DNA from: Desulfovibrio sp.
GTDB taxonomy: Bacteria; Desulfobacterota; Desulfovibrionia; Desulfovibrionales; Desulfovibrionaceae
Direction of reading: 5' to 3'
Length of the DNA: 13,659 nucleotides
Assembly (NCBI GenBank): GCA_031255035.1
Contig: JAIRTI010000140.1
Span: 1 to 13,659 of the forward strand
The notes below the pieces were generated by a model, which was given only the letters and a program-made list of their open reading frames with translations, did not search any database and had not been told where the DNA came from. This document shows positions 7,010 to 13,314 of this stretch, piece by piece; within the stretch, counting starts at the first letter, position 1, and each line of letters starts with the position of its first letter. Made by a program: the position numbers and the translations under genes.

Positions 7010-8476
7010 TCACATGCCGGTTGCCGCCGCCGCAGCGGTCAGCACGGTGTCGAGCCATTCGGGCATATACAGCCCCAGCGCCAAAGCCAGTCCGAACAGG
7101 CAGGCGGACGGCAGCACGGAGACAGCCGCTTCCTTGCGGTCAAGGGCGATGCCGTGCGGCGCTTTGCCCGCGCACATGCGCAGCACCGGCGTCAGCATGC
7201 CCGCAAAGATGACCCCCAGCAGCAGCAAATAGGCCATGGCCGGGAAAATGCCGTGGCGAAGCAAGCCCTGGAGCACGGACAGTTCACTCATAAAGATCGA
7301 GAAGGGCGGCGAACCGCAGATAGCCAGAATGCCGGCCATCCACAGAAAAGCCGTAAAGGGCATGGTCCGCCGCATCCCGATCACGTCATGACTGGATTTG
7401 GTGTGATACCTGGCAAGAATGTTGCCGGCCAGGAGAAAGAGCGCAGCCTTGACCAGCGAGTGCCCGGCCATGTGCATGATGCCGCCGCGCGCGGCTTCAA
7501 AACCGGCGCCGAGCGCCAGGATCAGGATGCCCATGTGCTCGACGCTGGAATAGGCCAGCATGCGCTTGAAATCCCCCTGCCCGACGATGAAGAGCGCGGC
7601 CGTGACCATGGAAAAAAAGCCGAAGGCCATGAGAAGCTGCCCGGAGAAGTCGCCGAGCCCGGCGGCGGCGCTGATTTCGCAGGCCCGGTAAATGCCGAGG
7701 AACGCGCAGTTCAGCAGCGCCCCGGAGAGCAGGGCCGAGACCACCGACGGCGCTTCGCTGTGGGCGTCAGGCAGCCAGGTATGCATGGGGGCGATGCCCA
7801 TTTTCGTTCCATAGCCGATGAGCAGAAAGACAAAGGCCGCCTTGAACCAGCCGTGATGCACGTTTTCCGCCCTCTCAAGCATGGCGTCCAGGATCATGCT
7901 GGCGCCGTGTCCGGCGTCGCTCTGCATGGAAATATCCAGGAGAATGTTGCCCACCAGGGCCAGGGCGATGCCCACGGAACAGATCATCAGGTATTTCCAG
8001 GTGGCCTCAAGGGAACGGCGGTGCCTGTGGAAATAAATGAGAGGCGCGCTGACCAGGGTCGTGCTTTCAATGCCCACCCACAGGATCCCTAAGTGCCTGG
8101 TGACGGCCACAAGAACGGCCGTTGACAAAAAAAGCAGCAGGCAGGCGGTAAAAGTGGCTTCCGGAGCGTTGGAAAAATGCAGCCCCTGGACAAAGTCCTT
8201 GCGCACGCCGGAGTCTTCTCCTTTGAGATAGACGATGCCGTACAGAGAGGCCGCGAAAAAAAGGATGGTCGTCAAAGTCAGGACGAGGCGGCCCATGGCG
8301 TCCAAATAAAAGGCGCCGCCAAAAAACGGCGTCGGCTCGACCATCCAGCAGGCAAAGGCCAGAAGCATTTCCACTCCGGCGGTAAGCGCCAGCAGAACGC
8401 GCCTCGGTCCGTGGGCCGGGATGAACCACGAGGCCAGGGCGGCGGCAAAGGGCAGGCAGAGCAGGGCGAGGATCAT
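7010..8476 (-). CDS. hyfF: Ehr complex antiporter-like membrane subunit (HyfF / NuoN-type)
   Basis: A 488-residue polytopic membrane protein of the proton-conducting transporter family (NuoL/M/N, MrpA/D, HyfF). It has about 13-14 hydrophobic segments. Family landmarks are WVGIESTTL with Glu137 (TM5 glutamate), K212 and K225 in the segment ending GYGTKMGIAPMHTWLPDAHS, FKRMLAYSSVEHMG from 303, and GHSLVKAALFLLAG with K343. These charged residues form the ion path in complex I antiporter-like subunits. The start ATG has AAGG seven bases upstream and begins two bases after the hyfE stop, so the genes are tightly linked. With HyfB it would give the complex two ion channels. The ion (proton or sodium) cannot be judged from sequence. 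HyfF is preferred over NuoN because of the hyfE-hyfF-hyfG order. Confidence 0.9.
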   Translation of the reverse strand: MILALLCLPFAAALASWFIPAHGPRRVLLALTAGVEMLLAFACWMVEPTPFFGGAFYLDAMGRLVLTLTTILFFAASLYGIVYLKGEDSGVRKDFVQGLHFSNAPEATFTACLLLFLSTAVLVAVTRHLGILWVGIESTTLVSAPLIYFHRHRRSLEATWKYLMICSVGIALALVGNILLDISMQSDAGHGASMILDAMLERAENVHHGWFKAAFVFLLIGYGTKMGIAPMHTWLPDAHSEAPSVVSALLSGALLNCAFLGIYRACEISAAAGLGDFSGQLLMAFGFFSMVTAALFIVGQGDFKRMLAYSSVEHMGILILALGAGFEAARGGIMHMAGHSLVKAALFLLAGNILARYHTKSSHDVIGMRRTMPFTAFLWMAGILAICGSPPFSIFMSELSVLQGLLRHGIFPAMAYLLLLGVIFAGMLTPVLRMCAGKAPHGIALDRKEAAVSVLPSACLFGLALALGLYMPEWLDTVLTAAAAATGM

Positions 8477-8478
8477 CG

Positions 8479-9141
8479 CTAATCCTTCAACGAGGCGATA
8501 TGGTCCACATACGTGGAATGAAACGCGCGGTTGATGTGATGGATGGCGATCCCCATGACGAACACCGCCACCATGATATCCAAGAGAATCGACAGCTCAA
8601 GCCAGAAGCTTTCCTGTTCGGCCATGGGCGCGCCCAGGAGGAAAATGCCGTTTTCCAGCACCAGGTAGCCGAACAACTGGCTCAGGACTTCCTTGCGGCT
8701 GACAATGAGCAGCAACCCGGTGAAGATGGTCGCCATGCCTATGGGGAAAACCTGCGAAAACAGCGGGTTGGCGGCGATTCCCAGGCGGCCCCCTATCCAC
8801 AGGGAAAGGGCGAAACCGATAATGCCGAGCAGCGCGCAGGCCGAATAGCCGAGGTACGGTTTCGGAAGCTGCTGCGAGGGCAGTTGCCTGTGGGTTCTTC
8901 TGAGAAGAAGCGGCAGGATCACGCCTTTGATGATCAAAAAGATGGCGGATACGGCAATAAGATACATGTCGGGCGTTCCATTGTACGCCAGCACCGGCAC
9001 AAGGCCGAGCAGCACGCCCTGATTGGCGATGAGGCGGATGGACAGCCGCTGGCGTTCCGCGCCGAGCAGAGCCAGATCGGTAATGATGATGAGGCCCAGA
9101 GCCGCGTTCAGACCGTCGGCCGTTGACAGGATGGAGGTCAT
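8479..9141 (-). CDS. hyfE: Ehr complex membrane subunit HyfE
   Basis: A 220-residue membrane protein close in length to E. coli HyfE (216). It is almost entirely hydrophobic segments. The C-terminal half resembles NuoK: EVLSQLFGYLVLENGIFLLG (151-170) with membrane Glu163, then LELSILLDIMVAVFVMGIAI (181-200) with Glu182 and Asp188. These resemble the buried acids of NuoK that link the NuoH-like subunit to the antiporter-like subunits. The start ATG has a strong GGAG five bases upstream and follows the hyfC stop by one base. It is distinctive of Hyf/Ehr-type complexes and helps separate this locus from a normal nuo operon. Identification is by sequence pattern and gene order. Confidence 0.9.
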   Translation of the reverse strand: MTSILSTADGLNAALGLIIITDLALLGAERQRLSIRLIANQGVLLGLVPVLAYNGTPDMYLIAVSAIFLIIKGVILPLLLRRTHRQLPSQQLPKPYLGYSACALLGIIGFALSLWIGGRLGIAANPLFSQVFPIGMATIFTGLLLIVSRKEVLSQLFGYLVLENGIFLLGAPMAEQESFWLELSILLDIMVAVFVMGIAIHHINRAFHSTYVDHIASLKD

Positions 9142-9142
9142 G

Positions 9143-10075
9143 TCAGCTCCACAGGCTCAAGGCCGCAAGGCAGACAAAGCTGCCGGCCAGGCTGAGTATT
9201 TGCGGCACTCTTTCCATGCGGAAGCGGGCGATGACGGATTCCACCAGGCCCACGAGCGCGGCCACCGTAAAAACAATAAGCAAAGTCAGGGCGGCGTGGC
9301 CGGCAACAGGAAGGCTTTCGCCCGGACCGGGCAGCAGGACGCCGGCGATGATCAGGGAAAATATCCAGAGCTTCAGGGCCGAGGCGTATTCCAGCAGCGC
9401 CAGGTCCGGGCCGCTGTGGTCGAGAATCATGACCTCGTGAATCATGGTCAGTTCAAGGTGGGTGTTCGGGTCGTCCGCCGGGATGCGGCAGTTCTCCAAC
9501 AACAATATCAGAAAGAAGGCAAAAGCGAGCATCAGAAAGAAGGGCCAGTCCGCCGTCCAGACCACGGGCTTGATGTCGCCCAGCATGAGCGCCAGGCTGT
9601 ACATCCCGGAACGGTAGCCGAGGATCATCAGGCAGAAAAGAAAAATCGGTTCGCCCAGGGCCGAGAACATGGCCTCGCGGGCGGCGCCCATGCCTTCAAA
9701 GGCGCTGCCCGTATCCAGCGCGGCCAGGATGAGGGTGAAGCGGGCCAGGGCGAAAAGCCCGGCAAGAAAGATAAAGTCGCCCGGAAAAGAAACCAGGGAA
9801 CCCAGAGCGCCAAAGGGCAGCACCGCAAGGGCCATCAGGGCGGCGGCAAGGCCGGCCACGGGCGCGAGCCGGAACATCCAGCCGCTGTGCCGCGAATAGA
9901 CCGCGCTCTTTTTCAGCAGCTTGAAAAGGTCATAATACAGTTGCAGGAGCGGGCGTCCCTGCCTGCCGCCGACCCAGGCCTTGACCCGGTTGATGATGCC
10001 GGGCAGAAGCGGGGCGAACAACAGCGACAGGACGCAGCCGACAAGAGGGGCAAGAGGGGCGAGAGGGGCCGTCAT
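9143..10075 (-). CDS. hyfC: Ehr complex NuoH-like membrane subunit (HyfC / HycD)
   Basis: A 310-residue NuoH/HycD-family membrane protein that anchors the NuoB/NuoD-like arm and couples redox change to ion movement. Landmarks include GRQGRPLLQLYYDLFKLLKK (37-56), GSAFEGMGAAREAMFSALGE (123-142), and the charged block ENCRIPADDPNTHLELTMIH (194-213) followed by EVMILDHSG. These are the conserved cytoplasmic loops of the family. About eight hydrophobic segments are present. The ATG at 10075 overlaps the TGA of hyfB as ATGA, so translation is likely coupled. The frame is open for a further 186 codons upstream, but those lie inside hyfB and do not look like this family. The N-terminus MTAPLAPLAPLVG comes from a short nine-base tandem repeat (about 10041-10069). 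Confidence 0.92.
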   Translation of the reverse strand: MTAPLAPLAPLVGCVLSLLFAPLLPGIINRVKAWVGGRQGRPLLQLYYDLFKLLKKSAVYSRHSGWMFRLAPVAGLAAALMALAVLPFGALGSLVSFPGDFIFLAGLFALARFTLILAALDTGSAFEGMGAAREAMFSALGEPIFLFCLMILGYRSGMYSLALMLGDIKPVVWTADWPFFLMLAFAFFLILLLENCRIPADDPNTHLELTMIHEVMILDHSGPDLALLEYASALKLWIFSLIIAGVLLPGPGESLPVAGHAALTLLIVFTVAALVGLVESVIARFRMERVPQILSLAGSFVCLAALSLWS

Positions 10076-12081
10076 GTCCGCCCCAATGCCCAGACCAGGG
10101 CCGCCATGAGGGCGATCAGGATATAGAGAATGTAGATATTCAGCAGGCCGTGCTGGAGGTTCTTGGCCTGTTCGCTCAGCACGGTCACCGGCCTGAAGAA
10201 CAGACGGGTCCAGACGGCCGTCGGCCAGTCCGGGCTGCTGACCGAAGCGCCGGCCGGGCCGGGGAAAATGTCTTTGAGCGCGGGCGCAAACATCTGGGGA
10301 CGGATCAAAGGCCGCAGCAAAAGGGAAAGGCTGAAGGAGAAGGAGCCCCCCGTATACTGTATGCGCGCGCTCGGCGCGGTGTAGCCGCAGCCCCAGGTGT
10401 CGCTGACCGTGGCCTCGGGGTTGCCGCGCATGATCCGGGAGCGGGCGAGAAAGATCACGGCCAGAAGCGCGAACAGGCCGCAGCCCGCCCATGCGTAGCC
10501 TTGCAGCAGCGCGGCCGGCATGGCGAACGCCGCCTCGGCCGGCGGGGCAAGAGAAAGAAGTTCGGAAAACCAGGCGAGCAGGGGCGTCAGAAGGCGCAGC
10601 AGAAGCGGCCCGGCAAGGCTGACGCCGAGGCACAGGCCGGCCAGGACGAACATGGCGCTTTTAAGGAAGGCGTCGGGGTCGCGGGCCGTAGAGCCGTCGC
10701 TGCCACGGGGCGCGCCAAGAAAGGCCAGCCCGTAAACGCGGCTGAAGGTGAACAGGCTGAAGCCCGCTATGGTGCCCAGGGTGAAAAAGGCCACCCAGAA
10801 AAGCAGGGCCGCGTCCGTGCCTTTGGCCGCTTCCGCGCCCAGGGCGAAACCACAGTATAAAAGCAGCTCGCCCATGAAGCCGTTGAGCGGCGGAACGCCC
10901 GCAATCGAGGCGCTTCCGGCGGCGAAACAGCCGCCGGTGAAGGGCATGAGTTTCCCCAGCCCTCCAAGCCTGTGCAGCATGGTTGTGTGCGTGTTTTCCT
11001 TGACGGCGTTGGCCCCCAGAAAGAGCAGGCTTTTGAAGACGGAATGGTTCCAGATGTGCAGCAGAAGGCCGGTCAGCAACAGAACCATGGCCGCCGGGGC
11101 ATTATGATGGGCCGCGAGAACCGCGCCCCCGGCGGCCAGAAGGATGATCCCCATGTTTTCGGCGCTGGAGTAGGCGAGGCTGCGCTTCATATCCGCCTGC
11201 CCAAGCCCCAGAAGAATGCCCATGATGCCGGACAGCCCGCCGGCCGCCAGTAAAATATAGGCGGTAACGATATCCGGAGGGCCCAGGAGGCTGAGCAGGC
11301 GCAGAATGCCGTACAGACCGATGTTGAGCATGGTTCCGGACAAAAGAACGGCCACATGGCCCGGAGCGGAGGAATGCGCCTCCGGCATCCACATGTGCAG
11401 CGGGAAAAGTCCGCATTTGGCGCCAAAGCCGATAAGTCCCAGGATGAAGAGAAAACCCGCGTGCCGCACGGCGGGCATGACCATGTACGCGGCGAAATCC
11501 GAAGAGCCCGCCTGGATGGTGAGGAAACTGAAAAGCAGCAGCAGGGGCAGGGCGCCCAGATGCGCCGCGATCAGGTAAATCCAGGAGGCGAAACGGCCGT
11601 CGGAGTTCTCGTCGCTGTGGGCGATAAGAAAAAAGGGCGCCAGAGACATGATTTCCCACAGCAGCAGAAAGAAAATGCCGTCAGCGGCCAGAACCGTGAG
11701 GGCCATGCCCGAGGCCAGGGTGCAGAAGAAAAAACAGTGCCTTCCGGCGTGAATCTGTTTTTGAAGAAGCCCGGCCCGTTCCGGCAGGACCAGGGCGGCC
11801 AGGGCGGACAGAAAAAAAACCGGAACGAGGAAAAAGGCGCTCAGCGGATCGACGCGGAAAAGACAGTTGCCGAGGGGCAGGGGCCAGGGCAGGGCAAAGT
11901 CCTGGCGCACCCCGAGCAACAGGGCGGAAACGCAGCCGGCCAGCCCGAGCAGGGCCGCCGGCGGAACAATGAAGCGCACGGCCAGGGTCGCTCTGAACGA
12001 GCGCCCGAAACCGAGAGCCGTCAGTCCTCCGGCAAAGACAAGCAGCGCCGCCGCCAGGATAACCGCCGCACTAATATCCAC
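10072..12081 (-). CDS. hyfB: Ehr complex large antiporter-like membrane subunit (HyfB / NuoL-type)
   Basis: A 669-residue polytopic protein, very close to E. coli HyfB (672), and the first gene of the operon. The N-terminal two thirds is the proton-conducting transporter fold: LLLWEIMSLAPFFLIAHS with Glu143 in TM5, GFGAKCGLFPLHMWMPEAHS with Lys222, MKRSLAYSSAENMG, and HSVFKSLLFLGA with Lys350. The C-terminal region has further membrane segments, a TWGCGY loop and a last helix near residues 640-660, as in HyfB. The start is uncertain. GTG at 12081 has GAGAG upstream and gives VDISAAVIL at the N-terminus. GTG at 12102 would add seven residues with no clear Shine-Dalgarno. No ATG is available. 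It is a member of the same family as hyfF but longer. It overlaps hyfC by four bases. Confidence 0.9.
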   Translation of the reverse strand: MDISAAVILAAALLVFAGGLTALGFGRSFRATLAVRFIVPPAALLGLAGCVSALLLGVRQDFALPWPLPLGNCLFRVDPLSAFFLVPVFFLSALAALVLPERAGLLQKQIHAGRHCFFFCTLASGMALTVLAADGIFFLLLWEIMSLAPFFLIAHSDENSDGRFASWIYLIAAHLGALPLLLLFSFLTIQAGSSDFAAYMVMPAVRHAGFLFILGLIGFGAKCGLFPLHMWMPEAHSSAPGHVAVLLSGTMLNIGLYGILRLLSLLGPPDIVTAYILLAAGGLSGIMGILLGLGQADMKRSLAYSSAENMGIILLAAGGAVLAAHHNAPAAMVLLLTGLLLHIWNHSVFKSLLFLGANAVKENTHTTMLHRLGGLGKLMPFTGGCFAAGSASIAGVPPLNGFMGELLLYCGFALGAEAAKGTDAALLFWVAFFTLGTIAGFSLFTFSRVYGLAFLGAPRGSDGSTARDPDAFLKSAMFVLAGLCLGVSLAGPLLLRLLTPLLAWFSELLSLAPPAEAAFAMPAALLQGYAWAGCGLFALLAVIFLARSRIMRGNPEATVSDTWGCGYTAPSARIQYTGGSFSFSLSLLLRPLIRPQMFAPALKDIFPGPAGASVSSPDWPTAVWTRLFFRPVTVLSEQAKNLQHGLLNIYILYILIALMAALVWALGRT

Positions 12082-12085
12082 AGGA

Positions 12086-12090
12086 CTCTC
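12086..12090 (-). promoter_or_regulatory. Weak Shine-Dalgarno GAGAG favouring the GTG start of hyfB
   Basis: GAGAG on the minus strand ends four bases before GTG 12081. The alternative GTG at 12102 has no GGA, GAG or AGG upstream. The call is modest because both starts are GTG. Confidence 0.35.
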
Positions 12091-12185
12091 TGCGCCAGGC
12101 ACGTTAAAGTATTCTTTACCGCGTTGCTTATTTTGAATGCACTCTTACTCAGAAAGCGCATAATGACAAGACATTTCTGTATGCT

Positions 12186-12204
12186 TCCAGCAATTCTCAT
12201 TCTG
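12186..12204 (+). repeat. Left arm of a 19-base imperfect inverted repeat flanking repeat copy B
   Basis: These 19 bases (TCCAGCAATTCTCATTCTG) match the minus strand of 12442-12460 at 17 of 19 positions. The two arms enclose composite repeat copy B. No target-site duplication is evident and copies A and C lack these arms, so whether they are true terminal repeats is uncertain. Confidence 0.5.
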
Positions 12205-12242
12205 AGCCTTTTCGCGGCCCCCCATTCGCCAACTGTGAAAGG

Positions 12243-12318
12243 CAATGCCTCCGGCGGCCGGGGCGCTGCCCCGGACCCCGCCGGGGGAAATGATTTCCCC
12301 CGGACCCTCTCAGTTTGG
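12243..12318 (-). repeat. Composite repeat copy B, part 2 (double hairpin variant)
   Basis: On the minus strand this is a variant of 450-534. Hairpin 1 (12281-12303) is identical to that of copies A and C. Hairpin 2 (12258-12274) is shorter: its two arms lack the AAA and TTT of the other copies, so three base pairs have been removed or added symmetrically while the AGC loop is kept. This pattern suggests selection for, or a mechanism that copies, the paired structure. It lies downstream of part 1 and of ccmE in the same orientation. Confidence 0.85.
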
Positions 12319-12357
12319 GGTCCGGCTGCGAGTATCAACATGACAACACTCCCGTCA

Positions 12358-12444
12358 CCCAATCGCCGGGTCCAGGGACGGAACCGGGGCCGGCGGCCTG
12401 GCGCTGTGGGCAGAGCCCACATGCGATCAAATTGGCTTCGACAA
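12358..12444 (-). repeat. Composite repeat copy B, part 1 (three-way-junction-like)
   Basis: On the minus strand it matches 310-400. The leading 25 bases are identical, and the closing CCAAT/ATTGG and CGC/GCG pairs are kept. P2 here is TGTGGGC-TCT-GCCCACA (plus strand 12405-12421), with a T-A in place of the C-G pair of copy A. P3 retains CCAGG/CCTGG. It begins 32 bases after the ccmE stop, in the same orientation as ccmE, mirroring its position after sucD. Confidence 0.75.
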
Positions 12445-12460
12445 AATCAGAATTGCTGGA
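12442..12460 (-). repeat. Right arm of the 19-base imperfect inverted repeat around copy B
   Basis: The minus strand reads TCCAGCAATTCTGATTTTG, differing from the left arm (12186-12204) at two positions. It overlaps the first three bases of repeat part 1 and lies just after ccmE. Confidence 0.5.
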
Positions 12461-12476
12461 TTGCACGGCAATGCGT

Positions 12477-12893
12477 TCACGTGCGGTTTTCTTTCTGGTA
12501 CTTTGACGGACATTTAGTCATCAAGGTTTCGGCCTTGAAGGTCTGCCCCGAGTTTTGCTCAATGCCGCCTTCAACGATGACTTCGGCGCCGGCTTTGAAG
12601 GTATCGGGCACAGCGCCTTCAAAAACAACCCACAGCGTTTCGCTGCTGTTGTCTTTGTCTTCGAGCTGAAAGCGGACGCCGGGCTTGTCGTTGAGCTTGC
12701 TGATGCCGTCGCCCCTGACCGTGCCGAAAAGGCGGGCCGACCGCAATTTGTCCGCCGGCATGGCCAGGGCTTCGGAGACGTTGAGGAAATAGACCGAGTT
12801 GTCCGATATGCCGGTAACCATCAAATAGCCGACGCCTGCCAGGAAAAGGACCAGGGTAGCGGCGTAGAGGCCTTTACTGTTTTTTTTAGCCAT
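12477..12893 (-). CDS. ccmE: Cytochrome c maturation haem chaperone CcmE, CxxxY variant
   Basis: A 138-residue CcmE. It is anchored in the inner membrane by one helix (about 8-28) and has a periplasmic OB-fold that takes haem from CcmC and hands it to CcmF for attachment to apocytochromes c. Family features are RLFGTVRGDGI near 54-64, VRFQLEDKD (73-81), VVFEGAVPDTFKAGAEVIVEG (89-109) and the C-terminal haem-binding motif. In most bacteria that motif is HxxxY. Here it is CPSKY, with Cys128 in place of the histidine and Tyr132 kept. This variant is known from Desulfovibrio and some archaea. ATG 12893 is preferred because it gives the usual Lys-rich N-end and helix; an upstream in-frame extension to 13193 has no CcmE similarity. 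AAAGG lies about ten bases upstream. No other ccm gene adjoins it, which is unusual. Confidence 0.92.
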   Translation of the reverse strand: MAKKNSKGLYAATLVLFLAGVGYLMVTGISDNSVYFLNVSEALAMPADKLRSARLFGTVRGDGISKLNDKPGVRFQLEDKDNSSETLWVVFEGAVPDTFKAGAEVIVEGGIEQNSGQTFKAETLMTKCPSKYQKENRT

Positions 12894-13223
12894 GCTCGTC
12901 AGCCTTTGATTCTTGTGACATTTTTTTGCTGTTTCGGGATGACGGACATCACCCTTCATCCAGGCCGTATATCCCCTTTTTTCTTCTGAGGCAAGAATAA
13001 GGAAGCGCTGATTTAGTGAACAATTCAGCCAAGATACATGCCATTCGCGCAAGCGCTGGACAGGGGGGCTGCGGCGCTTGATTCGCTTGAAAAAAATCAT
13101 TATTTTCTTGCACTTTTCTTTCTCAATAGGTAAGCGTATATTGTCCTTTGTGCTTAAGAAGCGAGTCTCACGGGATAGCGGCAACGACGCCAAAACGAAA
13201 AATCATCACTTCCCGAGGAAAGG
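12894..13223. other. Intergenic leader upstream of ccmE; no gene seen
   Basis: About 330 bases between ccmE and repeat copy C. The stretch around 13083-13135 is AT-rich and holds the promoter proposed below. Between it and ccmE are short repeated words (AAGCGCTG at about 13013 and 13051) and no credible reading frame. If the promoter is used, ccmE mRNA has a leader of about 200 nucleotides. I recognise no riboswitch in it. Confidence 0.5.
13099..13126 (-). promoter_or_regulatory. ccmE: Candidate sigma-70 promoter for ccmE
   Basis: On the minus strand, TTGAGA (13121-13126) and AATAAT (13099-13104) each match five of six consensus bases, with 16 bases between them, in an AT-rich stretch of an otherwise GC-rich window. 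Transcription would start near 13092, about 200 bases before the ccmE ATG. Confidence 0.45.
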
Positions 13224-13308
13224 TTACCAAACTGAGGGGGTCCGGGGGAAATCATTTCCCCCGGCGGGGATTCCAAAGGGGCAGCGCCCCTTTGGCCGCC
13301 GGAGGCAT
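13224..13308 (+). repeat. Composite repeat copy C (part 2 only)
   Basis: The 85 bases are identical to 450-534 and in the same orientation, including hairpin 1 (13242-13264) and hairpin 2 (13273-13295). Part 1 is absent. It lies between the 3' end of the rpn-like gene and the ccmE leader. Its distance from copy A is 12,774 bases. Confidence 0.92.
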
Positions 13309-13314
13309 TGCAGC

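Larger units (their letters stand above)
12082..12242 (-). other. 5' region of the Ehr-SBP-rel operon, non-coding
   Basis: This is the only gap upstream of the eight-gene operon and must hold its promoter if transcription does not read through from ccmE. No pair of good -35 and -10 boxes was found. TTGTCA near the middle has no matching -10 at the right distance. No sigma-54 TGGC-N8-TTGC element is visible. A plus-strand frame beginning MTRHFCMLPAILILSLFAA at 12163 looks like a signal peptide but runs straight into the repeat and is not called as a gene. Confidence 0.4.

Noticed and set aside
6980..8092. Long plus-strand open frame opposite hyfF
   Set aside because: The product is low-complexity, rich in Gln, Arg and His, typical of the antisense of a membrane protein gene.
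10041..10069. Nine-base tandem repeat at the start of hyfC
   Set aside because: It is only about three units, encoding LAPLAPL in the N-terminus. It is too short to claim phase variation.
9143..10633. Extended 496-codon version of HyfC
   Set aside because: The extra N-terminal part lies inside hyfB in another frame and is not NuoH-like. The ATG at 10075 overlapping the hyfB stop is the natural start.
12082..12242. Promoter of the Ehr operon
   Set aside because: Several partial -35 and -10 words were tried (for example TTGTCA), but none has a partner at a suitable distance, and no sigma-54 site is visible.
12163..12300. Plus-strand frame starting like a signal peptide (MTRHFCMLPAILILSLFAA)
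   Set aside because: It has no good Shine-Dalgarno, runs directly into the repeat, and its continuation is only the translation of repeat hairpins. It could be a gene remnant but there is no further support.
12477..13193. Extended 238-codon version of CcmE
   Set aside because: The first 100 residues have no CcmE features and cross the proposed promoter. The 138-residue form matches the family.
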